Origin: Quillaja saponaria
Lineage: Eukaryota; Streptophyta; Magnoliopsida; Fabales; Quillajaceae
Reading direction: 5' to 3'
Length of the DNA: 64,000 nucleotides
NCBI GenBank assembly: GCA_029379385.1
Contig: CM055614.1
Coordinates: 17,651,994-17,715,993, forward strand
In this document: in pieces, positions 41,500 to 53,050 of the stretch
How the letters are laid out: each line of letters starts with the position of its first letter
Position numbering within the stretch: position 1 is the stretch's first letter
The notes under the pieces: model-generated
The model's database searches: none
What the model was told of the DNA's origin: nothing
Seen by the model: the letters and a program-made list of their open reading frames with translations, nothing else
Translations under genes and position numbers: made by a program

Positions 41500-42830
41500 A
41501 TTTGAAGCTTGAGCATCCTGCATAGTTAAAGCATATACATGGGCTTAACCTTTGCCTAAATACGTCAAACCTCTAGAAAAAGTCTGAGTGGAAGAAGACT
41601 GAATTAGATGTTCAAGCAGAAGAAGATTGCCCACTAATCATCGGACAATATCATATATGATAATCCATAGCACCACACTTAAAACATGAACCAAACTCCC
41701 TTCTATGTTACCTTATTTTTCTGACACCACAAGTAGGGTAAACAAGAACTTCTAAAGCTTGGGGACCACTAGATGATGCCACTTGTGACTAACTTCCATA
41801 TCTCTGTCTAATCTAACCTCTGCTCAACTAAAACCCATACAAAAAGTGCCACATCCTAAGGTAGATTCACCTCCAAGCCTTCAAGAACCACCTATCTAGA
41901 AGTGGAAGGACTCCCATGCCTTGCCTTCTTGTGATTTTCCCACTCTTAGTGCCTTTCTAAATACTAGTTCTCCAGTCGATAAGCAGCATCTAATGCCTGA
42001 GTGTAAGTGGTAGTGTCCGTCATAAACATTGATCGGAATAAGGAATCCCTCAAACCATTAACAAATTTCTTCACTCTCATCTGTTTAGTTGCCACTATAT
42101 ATGAAGCAAAGCGAGATAGCCTGGTGAATCGAGCTCATAGTCCACCACAGTCATGCCTTTAGTTTGAACCAGCCACTCAAATTCCCTAGCATACTTGTCT
42201 CTCATGCTTTCAGGTAAAAAGCATTTATTGAAAGCTTTACTGAACTCAGGCCATGCAAGTGGAGTCAACTTAGTTCGATATTGCAGCAGGACTTTATACC
42301 ACTTATACGCTACATTATGTGACTGATAGCTAACTAACTCTACTACTTGAACAGGGTCATCCCTAAAGCCACACATAATCGATCAAACTCTTTCAAGAAA
42401 GTATACAGATCCTAAGTAGAGTCTGCACTAAAGAACTAGGCAACTGCATCTTTCAAAAATCATGTAATGGCAGAAAATACTCCTCAGCCTTGCTGAATTA
42501 GAACTTGAGGGTTTGCCTATTATTGAGTTTGAATAAGAGGAACTTGAGGGGATGTGGTTAAACATGCTGAGGTTGATGTTCCTAGGCTAAGATTCTGACT
42601 AAAGCACCCACAATCCTTTATACTCTATCTAATCCATGCACAAGCTGCTCTAAATTATAACTAGGGTTAGTTACTTCAACTTGCTCAGCAAGTCTACCTC
42701 TACCTTTACCACGTTCTCTATGACTTCTAAAATCAGAGAACTAGTAGATCCCTAGTTGGAGCCAATATTCTTTTGCCTCCATTCTTTTTCCTTCCACAAC
42801 TAGCAATAGGGTTACTGCGCCTTATCATAT
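41500..42830 (-). pseudogene. Gypsy gag with zinc knuckle
   Basis: The core open frame (42095-42376) reads VELVSYQSHNVAYKWYKVLL, then PLAWPEFSKAFNKCFLPESM, then YAREFEWLVQTKGMTVVDYE. This is a typical gypsy gag (PF03732). Near 41640-41700 a CCHC knuckle reads CFKCGAMDYHI, a stop, YC, so the knuckle is broken by a stop. The region above 42400 is rich in Gly/Arg (GRGKGRGR at about 42700) and Gln. Gag would form the particle and bind RNA. Confidence 0.85.
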
Positions 42831-43021
42831 CTAAAACAAGCACAAATGAATTCAATATAAATTTCTCATATAAGAAAAAGGACAATATATTACAAAATCT
42901 ACTCTTGAAGTTTTAGGATGAATTATGACATATTACTACATTCACATACACATACACCCTGGATAACATACATAAACAAAGTACCCACATTCTACACTTA
43001 TAGTAATAGACCTCTAAACTT

Positions 43022-43038
43022 AAGCTTTGATAATAACT
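43022..43038 (-). promoter_or_regulatory. Degenerate primer-binding site
   Basis: It aligns base for base with the better preserved site of the second copy (57500-57517, minus-strand TTGGTATTAGAGCTT), but here reads GTTATTATCAAAGCTT. It sits directly next to the LTR. Confidence 0.6.
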
Positions 43039-44201
43039 TATTATACCATACACAGAGGCATGACAAGCCGAAGGAATGGATAATCAAACCTCTATAACCC
43101 TGATTCCAAATTAAAAGAATTGCACACATTCATTGACTCAAATAAAAGTTAAAAGTAAGTTTTGTAAATGTACAACTAGATATAAACACATATTTACTGA
43201 AAGGAATAGTTTTATATAAAAGTTTTGGCAAAGATTCCCCATAAAGTGAAACATGCCTAAGTAGTACAAACATCATATAACCTTATTTATATACAACAAA
43301 AACACAATATTAACAAGGAGCTTCGCTCCATTTTCACACAAGAATAACAAACAACCTAAACTATTACACAATTCAAAAGTTCACGAATCAAGCCTTAATG
43401 TGACTGCAAATGTCTTATCGCTGGCTTCAAGATTGTGCCCTTAAATGAATGTCTTGTCACAGCAAAAATCGGCAAGTCAAAGTTCAGTCAGAGAAGCTGG
43501 ATGAGAACCTAAGGCTAAGGAAAACATAAATAATCGAGGAATGAGTCATAAAAACTCAATGAGTGAAAAACATACCCAAATGGTACTAGCATCAATCCAC
43601 TTATAATTATGAATTATATGCCTAATATTTTAGCATTAGTAGAATTTACAATGCAATTCAAATTTCACATGTATATATGTATATAAAATACAAAATTAAA
43701 ACTATGATAACTCAAAGATCATATTCAAACAAATCATCCAAAAGAGACAATAATTGAAGTAACTTAGTACGTGCACACCATGTACACATTTTTCTCATGG
43801 CTTTTTGCTACTGCACACCAACAATATACATAAACTTATCACATAACCTCTCCAGGGCAGAGTTACTTGAATATTTTTATTCGAATATCAAATTATCAAA
43901 TCAAATCAATCTTAGGTGCACCCAGATTCTAAATCACATTAAAAATAAACTTATTGGCTCTATTAACCACAAACAAGGTTTCACATCAATACACAATACA
44001 CTAATTTGTAAAGTTTCAACAATGTAGCATTCTTCTCACTTAATTCAATCAAATCATTAAACATCCAAACTCAAAAATTATATATACATATATACACATA
44101 AACAAGTATTCATTACATAACTAGCAACCAAAGGATAGCATCGTCCACTCATAAAGATTATGGATTTTGCTCGTCACTCATTCTTGAATTCAAATGTATC
44201 A
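43039..44201 (-). mobile_element. Truncated 5' LTR of the gypsy element
   Basis: Aligns with the 3' LTR from 27172 to about 28266 (GGCATGAC near the start; CAAATAAAAGTTAAAAGTAA; TAAACACATATTTACTGAAA). It then stops at about 44201 with roughly half the LTR missing. The terminal TGTCAC has decayed to TATTAT. Confidence 0.82.
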
Positions 44202-44220
44202 TTTTTGGGATTTTGCATCT

Positions 44221-45211
44221 TTCACTTATGTTTGATGTGTGAAATTGTTTGTGGTTGATAAGGGCTAATAAAGTGAATTTTTATCTGAAATGGTTTTTCC
44301 TTCCAAAATAAAATTCGGGTGCGCCTAGGATATTCTAAGATACTCTAATTTGATAAGTGTTTTGAAATGATTTACTACTCAGCCTCGGTGGGATGGATAT
44401 GGACCAAGGATATATTTGTTGTGTGGTGGAAAATTGCTCGTGGAGGAAGATATATGTTGTGTAAGGCTAAGTTACTCTATTAGCCATTTGTGTGCTTTGA
44501 GTAGTTTTGATTACTTTGTTTGAATTGTGAATTCTGAGCATTCCAATTGATTTGTTTATCTTGTGAATTATGTAAATTGTGATTAATTGATTTTATGATA
44601 ATTACATGTATGTATGTGTACCATTGAATTAAGATATAAAACATGGTTACATGAGATTAATTAATTTGTATGCTTTAATTGATGTTGGTATCCTCAGGGT
44701 ATGTTTTTTTGCTCATTGAGTATTTGTGACTCACTCTTCAATTGTTGTTATTATTTTAGTATTAGGAGATTAGTGTTTGTCACCTTAGGATCATGACTTA
44801 CCGATGATATTACAGCAAGGTATACTTCAGAATCGCACACTTGAAGCTAAAGGATAACACTTGCAGTCACATGTGTTTTGTTGTGTATAGTAATTTAACT
44901 ATGGTTATTGATGTGATGTTTGGAGTTGAGCTCCCCTGCATATATTGGTATTATTGTATACTAGTTACTTGTAACCAGATTATATTTGTATGTGCTATTG
45001 AGCATGTTTCACTTTACGAGGAACCTCTGCCAAAATTTTTAGTTAAAAATGCCATATGTTTATTATACAAGTTTATATCTTTAATCGAATGTATCAAAGC
45101 TTTTGTTTTAACTATAAGTGTTCAAAAGTCATTTGTGTTCAGTGGATGTGAAGTCAGGTTACGGGGGTTTGGTTATCTATTTTTACGGCCAGTCATGCCT
45201 TCGTATAAGGT
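44221..45211 (+). mobile_element. Partial LTR E, opposite orientation
   Basis: Carries the sense-strand 3' portion of the same LTR family: GTGAAATTGTTTGTGGTTGA, GGGATGGATATGG, and near the end GGTTACGGGGGTTTGGTTAT and CCAGTCATGCCTTCG. It ends near GGTATGA, where the family ends GGTATGACA. It lies head-to-head with the truncated 5' LTR just to its left. The ORF at 44841-45215 is a non-coding by-product. Confidence 0.78.
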
Positions 45212-45338
45212 ATGAAATTCATAGCTCTAAAATTTCTACTTGTTTCTTGCTGTAGCCAAAACAAGGACATCCTCCTTCCTTGACAGTGTAAGTTTTGTAG
45301 GCTAATTAAATAAGCAATTTTTCATTAATTCCATTGAT
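45212..45338. other. Junction sequence between LTR E and PPR fragment
   Basis: 127 bp with no LTR or PPR similarity I can see. No convincing primer-binding site follows LTR E. Confidence 0.4.
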
Positions 45339-46023
45339 GTGGGTTCAATGATATTAGCCTATTCTCGTGTATCAAGGAGAGGCATCACAGAAGATGTTCA
45401 TAGCTTTGTGATTAAAAGAGGGCTTGAAGGGGATTTGGGAGTTGGCAATACTTTGATGGATACTTATGTAGATAAGTCTAGGAAAGTGTTTGATGGGATG
45501 GTTGAGAAGGATGTCGTTTCTTGGAGCTCAATGATTTCGGTATATGCACAAAATAGATTATCCAAGAAGGCTGGTATTGGTTTAAAACCATGAACAATGA
45601 ATTTCATGTTGAACTTGGAGTTAAGCATTATTGGTGCATGGTTGATCTTCTTGGCCATGTTGGTTATCTCAAAGAAGCTTATGGTTTGATAAAGGGAATG
45701 AAGGTGATAACTGGCTTATTATTTGGGGTTCCCTTTTTAGAACTTGTAGGATGCATAAGAACGTGAATTTTGGGGAGATTTTTGCAATAAAAATATTTGA
45801 GTTAGTCCCAAGCAATTATAGGTACTATGTACTACTCTCCAACATATATGCTGATGTTGGAAAGAAAGACACTGTAAAAAGGATAAGAATATTTATGAAG
45901 AATCAAGGATTGGTTAAACCTCCTGGATATAGTTTAGTTGAACTCAGAGGTAGCTATATCTTTGTTCATGGTTGCACCAACAAGGCAGTCACCTTTCTAT
46001 CTCAAGCAGCACTTGGAAAATGG
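45339..46023 (+). pseudogene. PPR protein gene fragment (PLS/E-type) with internal deletion
   Basis: Three plus-strand blocks belong to one organellar RNA-binding pentatricopeptide repeat protein of the plant PLS/E-DYW class. 45339-45570 gives [44 protein letters not shown] and SMISVYAQN. In another frame, 45585-45700 gives [29 protein letters not shown]. In a third frame, 45751-46023 gives [40 protein letters not shown] and [13 protein letters not shown]. The order corresponds to the C-terminal half of a protein resembling Arabidopsis At3g26782. The intervening repeats are deleted, frames shift twice, and the fragment stops where the E domain gives way to the DYW end. Same-family LTR pieces in one orientation flank it. 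Confidence 0.87.
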
Positions 46024-46261
46024 TAATATAGGATTTACTAGTTCATATTTCTAATTTTTTTAGTTGTTTTAAGTTGATAATCTATTATTGGTTAAATGAA
46101 GTTTCGTAACCTAACTCGAGGCATATTTATCATTAGAGTTATTGGACTACAGCTCAGTTTTTGCAGGATTTTAAATGAGCTTCAATTAGTCCAAGAGAAT
46201 TTATCGGGGGTTGTGGTTTGAATTAGCTTAGGATCTCTGAATAAAAATTGTCCCTCACATA

Positions 46262-47347
46262 TGAAGGAAAATTCTAAAGCTTTTTAGGTTTTAATTTCAT
46301 GTTATATGTATTTTGTAGGTGTTGGAAGTCATTGTTGTGATTTTTGGGTCCTGACTATATATGTTTTGATGTAATTGGTTTTGAAGAGTCTTAAAGGATG
46401 AGCTAGGAAAGTTTCATAATTTGATTCTAAGGTATAAGAATTTTATAAGCACTAGAATAAGATTCTAGCAACTAAAAATTGTGTATGTGCCCTACTTGTC
46501 TTCATGTGGGGATTTGAGTAGGTTCAAGTCTAATTTTAAGAGAAGTTTCTTAATAAGAAAGATAGCTAACTTCATGGAGATAATGTTTGCACTTGTTTTT
46601 GTTGAATTTGATTAAGTATATAAATGGAACAACTCTAGTGCTTTTCAAGTTTTAATTTCATTTTATATGTATTTTGTAGGTGTTGGAAGTCATTGTTGTG
46701 ATTTTCGGGTCCTGATTGCATATGTTTTGACATAATTGGTTTTAAAGGGTCTTAAAGGATGAGCTAGGAAAGTATCATAATTTGATTATGAGGTATTAGA
46801 ATTTATAAGACCTAGAATAAGATTCTAGCAATTCGAAATTGTGTATATGCTATGTTTGTGTTCATGTGGGGATTTGAGTGAGTTCAAGTCTAATTTTAAA
46901 AGAAGTTTCTTAATAAGAAAGATAGCTAACTTCATGGATATAATGTTTGGACTTGGTTTTGTTGAATTTGGTTAAGTATATAAATGGAACAATTCTAGAG
47001 CTTTTCAGGTTTTAATTTCACGTTATATGTATTTTTTAGGTGTTGGAAGTCATTGTTGTGATTTTCGAGTCTTGATTGCATATGTTTTGATATAATTGGT
47101 TTTGAAGGGTCTTAAAGGATGAGCTAGGAAAGTTTCATAATTTGATTCTAAGGTATGAGAATTTTATAAGTCCTGGAATAAGATTCTAGCAACTATAAAT
47201 TGTGTATGTGCCCTGTTTTTGTTCATGTGAGGATTTGAGTGGTCAAATGCTGATTTTATGAGAAGTTTCTTAATAAGAAAGATAGCTAACTTCATGGAGA
47301 TAATGTTTGGACTTGGTTTTGTTGAATTTGGTTAAATATATAAATGG
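46262..47347 (+). repeat. 360-bp tandem triplication within LTR F
   Basis: GTGTTGGAAGTCATTGTTGT and its neighbours recur with anchor TCTA(A/G)(A/T)GCTTTT at 46273, 46634 and 46994 (periods 361 and 360). Each unit ends with GAAAGATAGCTAACTTCATG and a TATAAATGG(A/G) segment. Units differ by scattered substitutions, so the triplication is not very recent. LTRs B and C appear to have a single unit. Confidence 0.93.
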
Positions 47348-47969
47348 GAATCAAATATATGTCCAAGGTGGTTATGAAAATACTTAAAAAGAGTAAATTT
47401 TAAATAAATGCATGAAACTTAGTATCTATAGATTTTTGTAATTAAAAGGTTATAAACTATAAAAATTAACAAACTAAGTAATACTGGAAAAATTTAATTA
47501 CAGCTCCTAGAAAGTGTTGTTGAGCTAACAACTCACGTGAATGCAAGAGGATGTGACGAGAATGATCGATAAACGGTGAGTGGATAATGTGCTCTTTGGT
47601 AACTACAAGAGTATGTGTAATTGTTTATGTGTATTTAAGTAAAGGTGTTGATATATAACAGTATATTAGAATGTGTAGTATTTAATTTGAATTATCTGAT
47701 ATGTGAAATTGTTTGTGTTTGATAAGGGCTAACAAAAATTATTTTCCGAAATAGAATCTGGGTGCACCTAAGATATTTTGATTTGATATGTGATTTAAAA
47801 TGTTTGAGTATTTAGCCCTAGTGGGATGGATATAGACAAAGAATATATTTGGTGTGCGGGTGCAAAAACTGCCCGATGGGAGGATATATGTTGGGCAGGT
47901 CTTAGTTACTTTATTGGCCCTTTATGTACTTTGAGTGTTGTAATTGATTTGATTTAATTGTATAATGCA

Positions 47970-48099
47970 TTACTTGAACTGTGTTTATTTACTTGTATGT
48001 TTTTCATAATTGCATACGTGCAACATTTAATGTATTACTTGAACTGTGTTTATTTACTTGTATGTTTTTCATAATTGTGTACATGTGACATTTAGCTAT
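47970..48099 (+). repeat. 65-bp tandem duplication within LTR F
   Basis: TTACTTGAACTGTGTTTATT through CATAATTG is repeated almost perfectly at 47970 and 48035. Confidence 0.92.
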
Positions 48100-48713
48100 T
48101 TGAAATTTATGATTAGATGATATTATTTGACTATGTATTATATCCATATATAGAGTGATGCTAGTACTCGTTGGGTATAGTTTTCCACTCACTGAGTCTA
48201 TAGGACTCACCACTCTCTTATTGATTTTTTTTTAGTAACAAGATTTCAGTATACATCATCGACGAGCTCGTGAAATGTCGATAGCATGCGATAAGGTATT
48301 TCTTTGGGATGTCATACTTGAAGCCAAAGGATGGAAGTTTTTAGTCAAATTAGGGTTTTGGGTTATTGTAATTTGTTTGCATAAGAGTCAAATTGTTACT
48401 GTTTATGATATGAACAGAGCAGAGCTCCTTGCATACTATGTATTTAGTATTACCTGGTTGAATGTGTCTTGTTTATGTGTGTTTGTATTTTAGACATGTT
48501 CTAGATTATAAGGAATCTCTATTGAAATTTTTAGCAAATTTTAATATATTTCAGTAAATGAACATTTGTAGTTAAGTTATGCTTTCTAAAATTTACTTTT
48601 ATTCTTTGGTTTAGTCAAGAGTAGTATTCGTTTCTTTGTTTTCATAAGTCAAGGTTACGGAGGTTTAGTTACCCATTTCTTCAGCCAATCATACCTTCGT
48701 GTATGTAGTAACA

Positions 48714-49400
48714 CATATATGATTGTTATTAGTATGACTGAAGTATGAACATAATAATGACACAGCACTGCCAAGTATATAAGGAGTCACAGAAAGCCAA
48801 CTAGATAAACGATAATATTTGATCTTCAACCAAAATTTCCCTTATTTATAAATATTATCATAAATACAAGGTCAGGAAATCAGCTTTAGATACAAGAAAG
48901 TACAAAGAATCTACATTAGATCATAGTTAAGTTAAAAATATATAGTTTCTCTACAAATTAAGGTAGCATGGATTATGGACTATATTTATTATACGTACAA
49001 AAAAGCATACAATGTCAAATATAAGATTGTCAAAAAAGCATACAATTGTTTATTTGTCTTTATGGTTTTACATTAAATTCAGATCCAAAGGAAGAAAGAA
49101 GCAACAATGACACAAATTATTGCTAAGGTGGCAACAATTTACATTAAATTCAGATAAGAAATAAGAAAGAAGTAATAGTAAAATGATGGCTAAGGTGCAA
49201 ACAATTGAAAATCGATCACATTATTTATGCAAGCCTACTTATGAGAAATGCTAGAAAGTTAAATACCCCACATTCACCAAAGAAATTACAGCACCCAGTT
49301 GTGTTCGCTTGCCAGTTTGGAAAATGTAAAAACATAAAATATTGAAACAGATATAACTATTTCATTGATCCAAAAATGATGCATCTACTTACCTTAGGTT
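48714..49400. other. Unassigned; short tandem duplications
   Basis: No gene seen. AAAAAAGCATACAAT occurs twice (around 49001 and 49030). A unit of about 70 bp beginning ACATTAAATTCAGAT is repeated at about 49069 and 49141 with differences. The sequence joins LTR F to an Athila-like relic. Confidence 0.45.
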
Positions 49401-50090
49401 CATAAATTGATAAGGACACACAATCACTAAGAGTAATGCTACAAATGGTAACTTCAATTCACCTGAAAATTTGTTGGGTTGATTGTTTAGGTTTAAAGTG
49501 TGTATCCTTATTGCCTTCATCATTTTCATGCATTCATTTGAATCAATGTAGTCTCAACAAGATTTAAAGCAAGTTCTAGAGTTACATAATCATATAATGA
49601 ATATCATTCAACAAGAAAATTATAGATTAATGTGTAAAATTCAATCTTAAGCTTAAAAACTCACATAGTAAAGTGTCTACCAAAATTAGCATGCTATCCT
49701 TTCAATTTCAATTGCCTATGTGAATTGAAGTATAAGCTGCAACTTAATTTAGCTTAATCAACCTATGTTTCCTTCAAAATCAATTTAGTTATTCCTCATA
49801 ACATACACACTCTTAAAACCTTTGGAAAGAACCTATAAACACACATTCTAATGAAAAAAAATAAAAAAAATACTAAATCCTCCCCCACACTTAATCCTTA
49901 CATTGTCCCTAATGTAAGACTAAATGCAAATAGGAGTAATGAAAAACAAAGACATAAAAGAAAGTAAAAAGAAAGGGAAAGAAATGCAAATATGATGTTG
50001 TGGTAAGTTTGCCACCCATGGATTGCCTTCCAAGCATCGTATTTGTTTAACGTAGTTAGCCTGACTAAAAACTCCCTCAATCTAAAAGTG
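49400..50090 (-). mobile_element. Athila/Tat-like post-pol region, second relic
   Basis: The minus strand at 49870-49915 reads the lineage's GACAATGTAAGGATTAAGTG followed by a G-run. 49440-49760 resembles 20470-20760 of the first relic. It is joined almost directly to the gag C-terminus at about 50090, so pol is missing. Confidence 0.6.
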
Positions 50091-51421
50091 GTATGTTGAC
50101 CTTAAATTAACAAAACATCTCTAAGATCTCATTATCTTTCTCCTTCTTCTTTGGTTTAGCGAACCTGCTAGGAAAAGGAGATAAAGGCTTCTAAATCAAA
50201 ATACTAGATTGTGTGATTACCATAGGAGATGGCACCACTTCCTTGTTGGGTATGGCTTCCTTCCCAACTCCTTCCTCCATTACTACTATAGGTTTTACCT
50301 TATAGGCTTCCTTTCTAGTTCTTTACCACTTCAGAGGGTTATTGCACTTATATTCTGCCTTGGGTTCACTACTTTTTGTGAAGGTAATTTTCCTAATGCT
50401 TGTGCCTCCAATTTTCTTATAATGGTAGCTAGCTGGCCAATTTGATTACCCAAATTTTGAATGCTTGCCCTTGTTTCCAGTTGAAATTGCTTAGTGTTAG
50501 TAGGGAAGGGACATACAGCTTGTTGTCTAACTTGGAATGGTGGTTGAACTTGATGAAATCCTGAATTGTTAATTAGGAAATACATTACGAATTACAAGAT
50601 TTCCATAGCTAAGGTTTAAATGATCTCTCTAACCCATATTGTAGGTATTAGAGTATAGATCATATTTGCATTGTGGCTGCCCTAGAAATCTACCTATAAC
50701 ATTGACTTACTTCATGGGTTCCTCTTGAAGTGTAGGGCACATGTCAGTTAGGTGTCCCACAACCGAACAAATTTCATAAGCCTTGGTTTGTTGTAAGTTC
50801 CCTATAGCCATTTGATGCATAAGAAAGGTTAAACTAACAATTTTTTATTCCAAAGGAAATTTACTTACCTCATGAAGTTTTTGTGGTGGGGGCTCATGTC
50901 AGGTGCTAAATTGTTGAGAATTGGTAGCTATGCTTGAAATCAAGCTCTTGGTAACCTCCGGTGTCTTGTCCGTCAATGCTCCTCCACTTGCCATGTCAAT
51001 CACACTCCTCTCCATTGGGAGGAGTCCTTCATAAAAGTATTAGACCAACAACTAATCATTAATTTGATGATGCGGGCAACTTGCACATAGTTTCTTAAAA
51101 TGCTCCCAATACTCATAAAATGATTCTCCATTGTATTGCCTAATTAATTATGGTAGCTTGCGAAGCCAGGAAATACTTCTCCAAAAATAACTTTTTCATC
51201 ACAGTCCATGTGGTTATGGATCCCAATGGTAAGTAGTAGAGCCAATCCTTAGTGGTATCTGCCAAAGAGAATGGAAAAACCCTAAGCTTGATTTGCTTTT
51301 CGGTAATCCTAGTAGGCTTCATGCTTGAATAAACTACATGAAACTCCTTTAGATGTTTATAAGGATCTTCCCCTATAAGACCACGAAAAGTTGGCAAAAG
51401 ATGGATTAGACCAGATTTCAA
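50090..51421 (-). pseudogene. Athila/Tat-like gag
   Basis: 51140-51421 reads MKSGLIHLLPTFRGLIGEDP, HLKEFHVVYSSMKP, and LADTTKDWLYYLP plus MKKLFLEKYF, the gag core of this lineage. Near 50740-50790 comes a knuckle-like ICSVVGHLTDMCPTLQEEP, then a stop. 50331-50585 gives QFQLETRASIQNLGNQIGQL, KLEAQALGKLPSQKVVNPR and ISAITL. Below that, PFPSRFAKPKKKEKDNEILE ends the gag/protease linker. The gag is nearly complete but broken by stops, and no protease catalytic site, reverse transcriptase or integrase follows. Confidence 0.85.
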
Positions 51422-51720
51422 TTCAAAAGCAACTATCTAAAGTAGGATATTCTATGCAAAGTGGTTGTTTGTTTAGATCAGGAGCCACCAACTCCTTCAA
51501 GGTTTGGTTTGCATTGTTAGCCATGCTTTCAGATTTTGATGAATTGGATGACGAGATTGCTTATTGATTAGCTCTAATGAACTTTCTTATTTGTTAGAGT
51601 CTAAGAGCAAATTCTTTGCTTGTCATACGAACTTGTCAAAAAAGAAGAAGATACCAAAAAAAAAAAAAAAAAAAAAGGAACTTATATTAAGTTGAAAAAT
51701 CAATTAAAATATCAACTCTT

Positions 51721-51734
51721 TGGCAATGGCGCCA
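51721..51734 (-). promoter_or_regulatory. tRNA-Asp-type primer-binding site
   Basis: The minus strand reads TGGCGCCATTGCCA, close to the TGGCGCCGTTGCCGGGG site that Athila/Tat elements use. It separates gag from the LTR. Confidence 0.8.
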
Positions 51735-51740
51735 AGAATT

Positions 51741-53050
51741 TGATGTGTGTCGAAAGCACTAATTTAATTCTCTACCTTAACCCAGCTTTTGTAGATAGGG
51801 TAAATAAAGGTTAATCTGTGCAAATTATAAATTCTAATGACAATAAAATAAAAGGGTTTTATGTTTTGAGTTTTGATATAAACTGAAAGTAAAATTAAAT
51901 AGATAAATGATTAATGGAAAAAGCTTCTGATACAAAGAGATATCCACCGTAGGGATTTGACATTGATCATTGACCACAGTTATTTAATCATTCATTCAAA
52001 TATTTAGCCTAGAATATTAACAAGCTCTGATATTCCAAATCTTTCCTTAGTTCATCGTTAACCAAAACAAGCTCTTCAATTAATATATTTTCATTTAACA
52101 ACTTTAAATACACTTTTAAGATTTAATTTAACAACAACTCTAAAAATTAGAAAGATAGCTGAAGCTAAGCAATAAACACACAATCTCAGTTTATTTAACT
52201 TAGTCCATGTTCTTCATAGCAATAATAAACCACTCTTTACTACATATGTTAGAATCATCAAGCAATTACGGACTTGATTCTCTAAACTAGCAATAGGCTA
52301 TAGTATTCAATCAATTAGTTATGCACCTAATCAATAGAACATACAACCATGGCAATTATAATAGAAGGACACAAGATACTTGAATTGAATAATTAAATTA
52401 AAATGTAGAACAAATCAGATCTTACAACACAATCCCACAGTTTTAATCCTCATTTTTATCCGTAAAAAGGAATTTAGCAACTCATAACAAAAGTAAAAAC
52501 AATAAAGAAATTCTAAATAACGTTTTTTGAGTCTTGAATAATTGAAATCAAAACACTCCTAAGCTAATTGTATTTATAGGCTAATTAGAAGAGAAAAGAA
52601 CTTTGCATTTCTAATCTAACTTTAAGTCCTTCTTGGATTGAAGTCTCTGGTGGCTGAGATTTCTTCTTGATTAGAATTCCTAATTTGTCTTGAAAATATG
52701 TCCAAATACAAGATTTGCTTGTATTCCTCAAACCAATCTAGTTAGAAAGTTTATCTATTAATTAATATATATATATATATATCCGTTAATTCTTAAAGTG
52801 TTTAGATTCCATGGAGTAGTTAGAAATTAATTCTTGCATAATATTATATGAGCTTTCATGACTTACAGGGCCCTAAGCCGTGCACCAATCTGGCTTATCT
52901 TCATTTAGTGCTCTTTTGACTTCCTTTTTTACTCTTGTGCTAAATGTGACCCATTTATTCAACAAATGTTCATTCACTTCAATAAAACACCTAAAATCAT
53001 AAAATAAACATTTATAAATTCAAAAGCACAAAATCATACTTAAAACAACA
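51741..53050 (-). mobile_element. 5' LTR of the second Athila/Tat-like relic
   Basis: Begins near 51741, six bases from the primer site. A minus-strand TATA box (complement of 52571-52578, TATAAATA) lies inside. It ends near 53050, where gypsy integrase sequence of another element resumes, so the LTR outer edge marks an insertion into that element. End positions are good to about 10 bp. A poly(A) run (51656-51676) lies next to the primer site on the gag side. Confidence 0.65.

Larger units (their letters stand above)
27172..44201 (-). mobile_element. Chromovirus-like Ty3/gypsy element with nested insertions
   Basis: A minus-strand element with both LTRs identifiable. The 5' LTR is 43039-44201 (truncated). 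The 3' LTR is split into 27172-28974, 34660-34708 and 37921-38199 by two solo LTRs. The inner parts run leader, gag, protease, reverse transcriptase, RNase H, integrase with a chromodomain-like tail, and polypurine tract. The two LTRs align closely for about 1.1 kb, apart from about 70 bp missing from the 3' copy near 27345. The RT-before-integrase order is gypsy. The long LTR and pol text suggest the Tekay/Del chromovirus lineage, which is an inference. All domains carry stops, and catalytic residues are lost. Confidence 0.85.
46090..48713 (+). mobile_element. LTR F, 5'-truncated, plus orientation
   Basis: Matches the complement of LTRs B and C from about 46100 (TTGTGGTTTGAATTAGCTTA; compare the complement of 33180-33230) to the family terminus near 48713 (CCAATCATACCTTCG...GTAACA). 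The family's usual first few hundred bases are absent. A 360-bp unit is present three times (46262-47347) and a 65-bp unit twice (47970-48099). The ORF at 48275-48493 is LTR sequence. Confidence 0.8.

Noticed and set aside
44841..45215. 124-codon plus-strand open frame
   Set aside because: Entirely within partial LTR E; the corresponding regions of sister LTRs (for example 48275-48493) do not conserve the frame.
45212..45240. Primer-binding site after LTR E
   Set aside because: ATTCATAGCTCTAAA only loosely recalls TTGGTATTAGAGCTT; too few matches in the right positions to call.
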